Shown here: piece after piece, positions 45,268 to 51,550 of the stretch
Layout: every line of letters starts with the position of its first letter
Numbering within the stretch: position 1 is the stretch's first letter
Assembly: GCA_030065635.1 (NCBI GenBank)
Contig: JASJDJ010000023.1
Span: 1 to 51,550, forward strand
DNA length: 51,550 nt
Reading direction: 5' to 3'
From: Xenococcaceae cyanobacterium MO_188.B32
Lineage (GTDB): Bacteria > Cyanobacteriota > Cyanobacteriia > Cyanobacteriales > Xenococcaceae
Made by a program: the position numbers and the translations under genes
The notes under the pieces: model-generated
Databases searched by the model: none
Told to the model about the DNA's origin: nothing
The model's input: only the letters and a program-made list of their open reading frames with translations

Positions 45268-46671
45268 CTACAGGTTTCTCTCGATCTGAACCATTCCTTC
45301 TAAAATAGTTTGCAAGTCTTGGGTTAAGTTAGCAATAGCTTGGCGACGATTAGTTTTATAGGCTTCTTCGTAGTTTGCTATAGCAATAGGTTGACCAATA
45401 GTTAACTCTGCCCTTCTTAAGCCTAAATAGGGGGTCTGAGTTAGAGATTTACCTTGTAGTCGAGTTAACATTTTCCACAATAATAAAATAGTATCTGCAA
45501 ATCGTTCTATCGATCGCGTTTCGGCAACATAGTATCCTGTTACACTAACAAAATTCTCGACTAAACGCATATGCCAGAGCCTTAAATCGGCTTCTGCTGC
45601 TATTAAGTTAGCTAAACCCCTCTCTGCGGGGGCTAAGGCGTTAATATCTGTCAGATCGTCCCGATAAATACGACTCCAAGCTGCTTGTTCTATACGACGA
45701 CAGCGATCGCTTATATTGCCCTTGGATTGTACTTTTAAAGCTTGTTCTGCTACCTTTAAACCAGTATCGAGTAAAGCCTGAAGACGATGGGCTAGCTGTG
45801 CGTTGGCTGTCAAGTCTTGAGCTGAATCAGGGGGTAGGGGTTGTTGATAAAATTTACTATAAAACTCCTCCATCAGTGAAAGTAAATATTCACTGAGACG
45901 ATAAAGTCTCTGATAGAGTAACTTTTCTTGTGCCGGAGTGGGAGGTACTCCATTTTGTAAATTCAAATTGTCTCTAGTACTCTGTTGTAACCCACTTTCT
46001 TGTTCCAGTTGACCGAGTAGTTTAACTAACAACTGCCAAGGTGGTTTGATAAAAAGATATTGAATACCTAGAGGCAGAATTAATACTTGTTCTGAACGTC
46101 CCGCTTTATGTAAATCTTCTAAACACCAAAACCCGAACTGAGCAAGACCGGGTTCAATAGGGCTGACAATCTCATTATGACCGTTAGTTGCTCCTTCTGG
46201 GGCAGCAACTAAGGGAAAATCTCCATTAATAAATAAATTGCGAATAGATTTTAATCCCGCTCGATCGAAGGCTCCTCGACGAATAGGAGTTCCGCCTAAC
46301 TGAGAAAAGAGCCAACCTGCGGGTTGACCAGCCCAGAGGGGAATACCGCGGTCGTAAATAAAATGCCCATGAACGGGAGATTTTAAAGGTTTGTTTTGCT
46401 GTTGGGCAATTTGGGGTAACTGATTCCAAAGTAGTTGAGCAATACAGGGGGGATCGGTAATGGCAGGATGACGAAACGCGATGATCAAGCGAATTTTACC
46501 TGCTTGAAACTGACGATACAGTTCTATTAATGTAGAGGCATTGTGAACATCAATTTTGGTAATACCATCATGAAAGCGTAACCAAATTGGTAGTATGGAG
46601 CGGGTTAAATTCCAGACTACAGGATTAAATGCAGGTTGAATAAATTCTAGCGGTGGTTGGACTGTAATCAA
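45268..46671 (-). CDS. Glycerol-3-phosphate acyltransferase-like (PlsC-type) protein
   Basis: The catalytic PlsC motif H-x4-D appears in AFRHPAITDP (about residue 65) and the glycerol-phosphate motif in LVAAPEGATNGHNE (about 160). The 467-residue length is greater than for plain PlsC and includes a long helical C-terminus (RLQALLDTGLKVAEQALK, AERGLANLIAAEADLRLWH). It is probably a membrane-linked acyl transferase of lipid synthesis; the acyl donor and acceptor cannot be read. It stands 79 bases downstream of the kinase gene on the same strand but probably has its own promoter. Confidence 0.8.
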   Translation of the reverse strand: MITVQPPLEFIQPAFNPVVWNLTRSILPIWLRFHDGITKIDVHNASTLIELYRQFQAGKIRLIIAFRHPAITDPPCIAQLLWNQLPQIAQQQNKPLKSPVHGHFIYDRGIPLWAGQPAGWLFSQLGGTPIRRGAFDRAGLKSIRNLFINGDFPLVAAPEGATNGHNEIVSPIEPGLAQFGFWCLEDLHKAGRSEQVLILPLGIQYLFIKPPWQLLVKLLGQLEQESGLQQSTRDNLNLQNGVPPTPAQEKLLYQRLYRLSEYLLSLMEEFYSKFYQQPLPPDSAQDLTANAQLAHRLQALLDTGLKVAEQALKVQSKGNISDRCRRIEQAAWSRIYRDDLTDINALAPAERGLANLIAAEADLRLWHMRLVENFVSVTGYYVAETRSIERFADTILLLWKMLTRLQGKSLTQTPYLGLRRAELTIGQPIAIANYEEAYKTNRRQAIANLTQDLQTILEGMVQIERNL

Positions 46672-46759
46672 CTCGTTTTACGTTATCTGCTATACATCAC
46701 TGCATCAATATTATTAGATCGAATTTAAGATGAAGGTTTGAGAGTTGTAGAATAAAAAT

Positions 46760-47389
46760 TTAACTTCTGGGTTCTGACTCCTTAGTTGTATCGATAATCA
46801 CTAAATTAGACTTAGCTATTTCCTGAGTCTGTTTAAGGGTATTTATTTCTTGGATGATTAACTGTTGCTGTGCTTGAATCTGATGTAATTGAGTAATAAT
46901 TTGCTGAAACTGAGCGGGATCGATCGTTATTTGTAACTTTTCTTCTGCTACTGGTACTTTTTCGCTAACGCCAAATAAAGATTTGAGAAGTAGAATTGGT
47001 GCCCGAAAAATCCATAGCCAGACTTTATCTATAGCGGAAGCAATCGCATTGGCGATCGCTGTTAATAATCTCCATAGTATTACTCCAATAATAAAAGTAC
47101 CAATTACAGTAATAATCGGATGTTGACATAGCCAAAAAATAAAGGGATGATTCGCCAACCAATCTTGAAGCAAAGAGTTCAATCTCGTTTGTATACTGTT
47201 TACCAGATAACCACTAAAATTATCTGCCTGGTTGAGACTACCTTCTAAAGAAGTTTTAGCTTGTTCGGTAATATCATTAAGGCGATCGCCAGAGTAAGTA
47301 GTAACGGTATTAATACCCTTGATAGCAGAATCAGTAGTATCTGTCCATAATTCGGAAATTTTTTGCGAAAGATTGGCTAGCTTAGTCAT
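46760..47389 (-). CDS. Uncharacterised membrane protein with coiled-coil tail
   Basis: I do not recognise this 209-residue protein. The N-terminus is a helical, apolipoprotein-like stretch (TTDSAIKGINTVTTYSGDRL, NDITEQAKTSLEGSLNQADN). Two hydrophobic segments follow (about 95-110 HPIITVIGTFIIGVILW and 118-140 AIASAIDKVWLWIFRAPILL), then a Gln-rich coiled coil (QFQQIITQLHQIQAQQQL). The layout suggests a membrane-shaping or scaffold protein. The frame is clean, with codon use like its neighbours. Same direction as the acyltransferase and 88 bases before it. Confidence 0.7.
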   Translation of the reverse strand: MTKLANLSQKISELWTDTTDSAIKGINTVTTYSGDRLNDITEQAKTSLEGSLNQADNFSGYLVNSIQTRLNSLLQDWLANHPFIFWLCQHPIITVIGTFIIGVILWRLLTAIANAIASAIDKVWLWIFRAPILLLKSLFGVSEKVPVAEEKLQITIDPAQFQQIITQLHQIQAQQQLIIQEINTLKQTQEIAKSNLVIIDTTKESEPRS

Positions 47390-47421
47390 AATCTAAGATT
47401 TATATCTTCATCGAATTCGCT

Positions 47422-47536
47422 TTACAAAGCATCTTGTAGCTGAACGATAGTATTAGGTTCAACTTCTTTTATCTTTGCCGATTCTACTTCTCCTGTAGCA
47501 GTAGAGAAAATTTTCTGTAGTTATAGTGTTGGTCAT
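47422..47536 (-). pseudogene. Frameshifted small coding remnant
   Basis: On the minus strand, ATG (47536) opens as MTNTITTENF, then the reading passes in the next frame as STATGEVESAKIKEVEPNT and IVQLQDAL followed by TAA (47422-47424). The total of 115 bases is one more than a whole number of codons, as if a single base had been gained. The shifted frame looks protein-like (acidic, amphipathic). No family recognised. It may simply be chance. Confidence 0.3.
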
Positions 47537-47585
47537 AATTTTAGACAATTTTATTTACACCCACCTACTTAATAACCTCTAAAGT

Positions 47586-49925
47586 CTATTGCATCCTCGA
47601 TTCGGGAAACTTCCTGACTAAAGCTGGTAACACGGGACAAGGTCTTTTCTTTTGTAAATTACTAGCCCTGTCGCTTCTAAAAGTATTCCAACGGAAAGGG
47701 CCATTTTCGGCTGCGGATAACCATAACAGTCTTTTTGCCCTAGTCATAGCTACATATAACAAACGAAACTCTTCGGCTTTTTTTAATTTTCCTGCTTCTT
47801 GCCATGCTTCTAAAGGTTGAGGAATAGATAGAGGTTTTTCTCGATCGATATATTGAGTATGAACGGCCGTGCGAATTTGAGCGCGGGCAACTTCTGCTAA
47901 AGTAAAGTTGCCTAAAAATCTTCCTGCTGTGGGTACCCAAGGTTGCCCGGGAATAATATCTTCATGGAGGAAGGGAATAAAGACATAATCCCAATCTAAA
48001 CCCTTAGCTTTGTGCATTGTAATAATGGTAATTTGTCCCTCGCGGGTATATTTATCGTCGGTGTCTTCTTCTATCGCTTCAAATTTTTCCGAACTAACGA
48101 TTTCTTCTAAGGCTTCGATGGTACTTTTAAGAGAACTATGACGAATAATTTGGAGATTGATTCTTTCGCTTAATTTTTGTACCGTAGCTAATTCCGAACC
48201 AGTGTATTTTAAACTTATTCCTAAAAAAGAAATAAGCTGATAATGGGGTAATTCTAAACGGGCGCGGAGTAGGTTACAACAGTAGCGACGGGCATCTTCT
48301 ATATGGGGTTTTTGTTCGGGGTTTAGAGGTGTAGGATAAAGAAATTGTTCGGGATAGGTAGCTAAGGCATTGAGGTCTTGGGCTGCAATTAAACCCCTTT
48401 GTTCCAATACTTCTAGTGCTGCTTTCAAATTGTCTGGAGAGTGGGGGCGATCGATAAATTGCAAAAGTTTGAGGATTTCTGCGGGTATCTGGGAATGTCT
48501 CTCTACTTCACTCACTTCATAAAGACGGATATTACTATCTCTAGATAAGTAAGCTAATTGTTCGGCAATAAAGCGTCCTTGACGATTTTCTCTCACCAAA
48601 ATGGCAGCGTTTCTTTCTGGATTATTTTCTAGCAGGTCGATCGCTCTTTTACCGATTAATTCGACGGTATGATTGATATCTACTGGGCGATAAATTTCTA
48701 ACCCCTTACCTGTGGGAATGGGGTTGGCTTCTGGCTGAGGATCGTCCGTGGCAACGGGACAAATATCTTGGGGACGGAAGGGTAATTGTTGCTTATTTTG
48801 TTGATTTACCCACTGCAACACAAAGTTAGCTGCATCAATAATTATCTTGCTACTGCGTCCTGCCTGATTCATCTCTGCTAGTCTTGCTTGTTGTTCGCAA
48901 GTTTTACAAAACCAATCGAAGTAAATAGGATCGGCAGGGGTGAAGGTAGAATTAATAGCTTGATTGGGATCGCCTACTCTTACTAAGTTGGGAGGTAGAT
49001 CGGGATTAACTGAGTTTCCAGCTAAAGTAGAAATTAATTTCTCTTGTAGAGGACTAGAATCTTGTGCTTCATCTTCAAAAACAGCAAAGACTTGATTTTG
49101 CCATAGCATACGGATGGGTTCATATTCTAAGACCCGCAAAGCAGCTAAAATCATATCATCGTAGTCAATTAAGTCCCGCGATCGCAATTGTCGATCGTAT
49201 TCTTGATATAGTCCTGCTGCGATCGCTAAAATTTGATATTCATCGGTAGCATTAGCACTAATTCTCTTTAAGTCTTCTGGAGATAAACCAGAACTTTTCG
49301 CTTCTTTAATGGCGGTATCTGCCAAACTGGGTAATACTTCTGTCCGCAACACGGACTGACGGCGCAATCTTTCCGTCTCTTCTCCATCAAACAGTATTCC
49401 TTCTAATAAAACTTCATATCTGCGGGGATGAGAAGCAATCCATTTTTCTACTGCACTTCTGATAATACGATGACCAGTATTGGGGACAACGATAGTAACA
49501 TTGTCTAAATCCAGTCCCGATAATTCTCTTTGGCTATTAGCAATATTGAGGGCTAAACCGTGGAGAGTGTGAACTACAAACCCCCCTGGAGGCAGAAATA
49601 AATTTCTCAGTCGATCGCGAATCTTACTTTTAATACTAGCTGCTGCCGAACGGGTATAAGTTACTACTACTAATTGTTTTCTACTGTGTAATTGATGGCG
49701 GGCTATGGCGATCGCTGCTGCGATCGCTAAACTATGGGATTTACCCGCCCCAGGAACAGCCGAAACTGCCATCTGTCCGCCTTTCCAGTCCGCTAAACTC
49801 TGTTGTCCCGGTCTTAAACTCTTCCGTAGTTGCTGTAGTCGATCTTCTAACCAAATAGCACGGTTTGAATCTAGCAAAGGAGAGAAAGCAGTAGTAGAAG
49901 ATACGCGATCTGAATCTAGGGGCAT
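47586..49925 (-). CDS. UvrD/Rep-family (superfamily I) DNA helicase
   Basis: The 779-residue protein has all SF1A motifs: Walker A in SAVPGAGKSHSLAIAAA (about 60), VTYTRSAAASIKSKI (motif Ia), the FVVHTLHGLA region, Walker B VFEDEAQDSSPLQEKL (about 288), VGDPNQAINSTF (motif III), ITMHKAKGLDWDYVFIP (motif V) and LLYVAMTRAKRLLWLSA (motif VI). It has no RecB-type nuclease domain and its accessory subdomains are of the shorter PcrA/UvrD type. It would unwind DNA in repair or restart. The length is slightly over the UvrD norm. No helicase partner is nearby. Confidence 0.9.
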   Translation of the reverse strand: MPLDSDRVSSTTAFSPLLDSNRAIWLEDRLQQLRKSLRPGQQSLADWKGGQMAVSAVPGAGKSHSLAIAAAIAIARHQLHSRKQLVVVTYTRSAAASIKSKIRDRLRNLFLPPGGFVVHTLHGLALNIANSQRELSGLDLDNVTIVVPNTGHRIIRSAVEKWIASHPRRYEVLLEGILFDGEETERLRRQSVLRTEVLPSLADTAIKEAKSSGLSPEDLKRISANATDEYQILAIAAGLYQEYDRQLRSRDLIDYDDMILAALRVLEYEPIRMLWQNQVFAVFEDEAQDSSPLQEKLISTLAGNSVNPDLPPNLVRVGDPNQAINSTFTPADPIYFDWFCKTCEQQARLAEMNQAGRSSKIIIDAANFVLQWVNQQNKQQLPFRPQDICPVATDDPQPEANPIPTGKGLEIYRPVDINHTVELIGKRAIDLLENNPERNAAILVRENRQGRFIAEQLAYLSRDSNIRLYEVSEVERHSQIPAEILKLLQFIDRPHSPDNLKAALEVLEQRGLIAAQDLNALATYPEQFLYPTPLNPEQKPHIEDARRYCCNLLRARLELPHYQLISFLGISLKYTGSELATVQKLSERINLQIIRHSSLKSTIEALEEIVSSEKFEAIEEDTDDKYTREGQITIITMHKAKGLDWDYVFIPFLHEDIIPGQPWVPTAGRFLGNFTLAEVARAQIRTAVHTQYIDREKPLSIPQPLEAWQEAGKLKKAEEFRLLYVAMTRAKRLLWLSAAENGPFRWNTFRSDRASNLQKKRPCPVLPALVRKFPESRMQ

Positions 49926-50016
49926 TTTTTACCAGCAGCAAAGGTACTGGTTATGATATTAGCAATTATTTAGATTGATAGTACATTTTAAGTACATCAC
50001 CTCATCATAACAGTAA

Positions 50017-50172
50017 ATAAGGTTGGTTAGGTTAATCGATCCTCAAGAACGCTCTGTATTAGTCGATCCACCACAAAAACAACCAGAATTGCTACAGCTA
50101 GAAACAGATAAATTCATAGTTCCAGATTTAATTAAAGAGTTTAAGTTGACTATTAGAAAGTTATTTATTTAG
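50017..50172 (+). pseudogene. Uma2-family endonuclease C-terminal remnant
   Basis: A 51-codon open stretch with no start ends in TAG (50170-50172). It reads LIDPQERSVLVDPPQKQPEL and then FIVPDLIKEFKLTIRKLF, which is the C-terminal signature of Uma2/DUF820 proteins (IDP...V...PE...VP-F...L-LT...LF), normally about 190 residues. The PD-(D/E)XK-like core is missing. It is a dead fragment in the 460-base gap before the beta-barrel gene; such fragments are common in cyanobacteria, where Uma2 is a large family. Confidence 0.8.
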
Positions 50173-50386
50173 TTAAAAATTTAATCTGTTATTAATAATT
50201 TAATTGAGTTTTTGTTTGTATATTTTTCTATTTTTCAAGATCTTTTTTGCATAGAATACATATATTTACATATAAGAATATTAAAAAATACAAAGCTTTG
50301 TAATCGTTTTTTTATACTAGCAGCTCTATAAGTATTTAAAAGCCATATTAGTGAGCGTAAATTTATAGTTTTTCTTGTTTATTTAT
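50173..50386. other. AT-rich upstream region of the beta-barrel gene
   Basis: About 214 bases, strongly AT-rich, between the Uma2 remnant and the next gene. It must contain that gene's promoter (TATAC-like boxes near 50316-50324) but no distinct operator was seen. Confidence 0.4.
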
Positions 50387-51259
50387 ATGTCTAAAATCGG
50401 CATAAAAAGTACAGTATTGGCAGTATTTTTATTGTTGGGCATATCCGATACCGTCAAAGCTAAAAGCATTGATAGTTATGAAGATTATAAGATCTATTGT
50501 AGCCCTCAAGCTTATCATTACAATCTAGAAAGTTCTGAGTGTACAAACTACAAAAATATCTACGAACAAGAATTAAGAGAAGAACTAAATCAGCAGCAAG
50601 AACTTAATTATGATGAAAGGAATAATAGAAGACAGAATGTTAGACAAGCAAATAAGATAAAAGGTTATGCAGGAATTAGTTTGGGCGCATTTTTTCCTGA
50701 TGACTTAGACGACTTTTTCACAGGTTTAGAAGACTTTTTAGGAGTTGAAGATCCCAACCTCGATCTAGATACGGGCTTTGGTGGAACTATTTTTCTTGGA
50801 GCTAAATTCAATAAAAATTTTGGTGCAGATATAGAATTTAGTTTATTGGGAGGAGGAACAGAAATTGAAAATTTAGAATTTAATTTATTAGAAGGAGGAA
50901 CTGTAACTGAAGACGTAAACTACTCAGTATGGGGATTATTTATTAATCCTAGATTTATCTTACCTTTAGCTGATAGAGATAACAGTGTTTCTATTTTTAT
51001 CAGTCCAGGAATTGGAATATCTAAAGCAAAGCTAAATCTAGATATTCCTGATGAATTAGCAGAAGAAAATGGTGTTGAAGAAGGACTTAGTATTAGTCTG
51101 GAAGATGATATTAGTTTTACATGGCAAATTAAACTAGGATTATCTTTACCCATCAATAATAAATATAATGGTTTTGCTCAAGTAAGATATGTCAATCCTA
51201 CAGGAGAAAACACTGTAGATTTCTTTTCTACAGAAGCAGGACTAGCTATAAACTTTTAG
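50387..51259 (+). CDS. Outer-membrane beta-barrel protein
   Basis: The 290-residue protein starts MSKIGIKSTVLAVFLLLGIS with a cleavable signal peptide ending near TVKAKS. A short region with two cysteines (about 25-50) is followed by a charged linker (ELREELNQQQELNYDERNNRR), then a beta-barrel: alternating strands GYAGISLGAFFPDD, GFGGTIFLGAKFNKNFGADI, VSIFISPGIGIS and FTWQIKLGLSLPINN, ending in an aromatic tail (AGLAINF). This resembles small OmpA/OmpX-like barrels. I use ATG 50387; a TTG at 50375 would add four residues. Function unknown; surface structure or adhesion possible. Confidence 0.8.
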   Translation: MSKIGIKSTVLAVFLLLGISDTVKAKSIDSYEDYKIYCSPQAYHYNLESSECTNYKNIYEQELREELNQQQELNYDERNNRRQNVRQANKIKGYAGISLGAFFPDDLDDFFTGLEDFLGVEDPNLDLDTGFGGTIFLGAKFNKNFGADIEFSLLGGGTEIENLEFNLLEGGTVTEDVNYSVWGLFINPRFILPLADRDNSVSIFISPGIGISKAKLNLDIPDELAEENGVEEGLSISLEDDISFTWQIKLGLSLPINNKYNGFAQVRYVNPTGENTVDFFSTEAGLAINF

Positions 51260-51287
51260 AACGAAAACTTACTTTTCAATTAGCATA

Positions 51288-51316
51288 AACTCTTTCACTT
51301 TCATAGTGGAAGAGTT
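51288..51316 (+). terminator. Inverted repeat after the beta-barrel gene
   Basis: AACTCTTTCACT (51288-51299) and AGTGGAAGAGTT (51305-51316) form a 12-bp stem with one mismatch and a 5-base loop, 28 bases after the stop codon. No T-run follows (AAAATC), so it is a possible but not canonical terminator. Confidence 0.5.
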
Positions 51317-51413
51317 AAAATCTGCTTATAACTTATAGCTTTGGGCTGTTAAACAAAAATTAAGCGTTGGATAAAACCCAAACTCGCTCTAATAAGATGA
51401 GAGAACATATCTA

Positions 51414-51431
51414 GGGCTTGCTGAAAAAGTC
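51414..51431. other. Possible insertion-sequence end
   Basis: GGGCTTGCTGAAAAAGTC resembles the terminal inverted repeats I recall for some IS families in cyanobacteria. No matching inverted copy or transposase lies within the remaining 120 bases of the window, so this rests on one end only. Confidence 0.3.
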
Positions 51432-51550
51432 AGAGTAAAACATTAGTTCTATTGAGCGATTATTCAATCAATGTAACAACTATAGTTTATTATTATCTTT
51501 AACTGGCTAAAACATAATGTTTAATAATCATAAACCGAGAAAATAGTCTT

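Noticed and set aside
1..51550. tRNA, rRNA or CRISPR genes
   Set aside because: No cloverleaf-like CCA-ended sequences, rRNA stretches or regularly spaced direct repeats were seen; the heptanucleotide arrays have no spacers.

Overview
The window comes from a cyanobacterial chromosome. It carries psaD (photosystem I), petG and a cytM-type cytochrome (photosynthetic electron transfer), a BCD/PucC-type chlorophyll-delivery transporter, an RTX protein, many copies of the GCGATCGC (HIP1) octamer, several heptanucleotide tandem repeats (STRR) and an AT-rich base composition. The psaD-trpE order, the cyanobacterium-only small proteins and the repeat content suggest a coccoid or Pleurocapsa/Chroococcidiopsis-like lineage, but the genus cannot be fixed from this sequence alone. 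No rRNA, tRNA, CRISPR array or intact transposon was seen.

Layout. Positions 1-1.3 kb are a decayed zone: a hairpin repeat, a LuxR-type HTH remnant, a possible TnpB tail and the C-terminal stump of a glycosyltransferase. The stump lies beside an intact MSMEG_0570-family gene, which looks like the edge of a lost Nit1C (nitrilase) cluster. From 1.57 to 3.75 kb is an overlapping pair related to succinyl-CoA synthetase alpha and beta whose ligase-site residues are changed. Then come a RelE-like toxin/antitoxin pair, a photolyase, a YvcK/CofD-like protein, tsaE, an S9 peptidase, the divergent petG/cytM pair, fmt, a LysR regulator, small cyanobacterial proteins, a methyltransferase and exodeoxyribonuclease III. 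From 17.4 to 20.3 kb the minus strand holds an M23 peptidase, a ComFB-domain protein, an ECF sigma factor of the SigG type and a probable anti-sigma factor. A DICT-GAF histidine kinase precedes psaD and trpE.

From 25.3 to 27.5 kb a DUF411 metal-binding protein and a multicopper oxidase form an operon behind a promoter with MerR-family architecture, so a copper or other metal response is likely. A full-length SMC protein follows, then an exported protein with a C-terminal sorting-like tail, an RTX protein with an embedded lectin-like domain, a DUF3172 protein, PPK2, a tandem histidine phosphatase, a coiled-coil CPBP protease, a membrane-tethered response regulator, the BCD/PucC transporter, a receptor-like Ser/Thr kinase fused to a LivJ-type ligand-binding domain, an acyltransferase and a UvrD-type helicase. 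The window ends with a Uma2 remnant, an outer-membrane beta-barrel protein and a possible insertion-sequence end.

Most genes are ordinary housekeeping or photosynthesis genes. The points most worth a second look are the altered SucCD-like pair, the MerR-type promoter with no regulator nearby, the kinase/periplasmic-binding-protein fusion, the tail-anchored response regulator, the SigG/ComFB neighbourhood, and the repeat families (hairpin elements and STRRs that touch stop codons or enter the smc coding sequence). All functional calls rest on reading sequence motifs; no database search was run.
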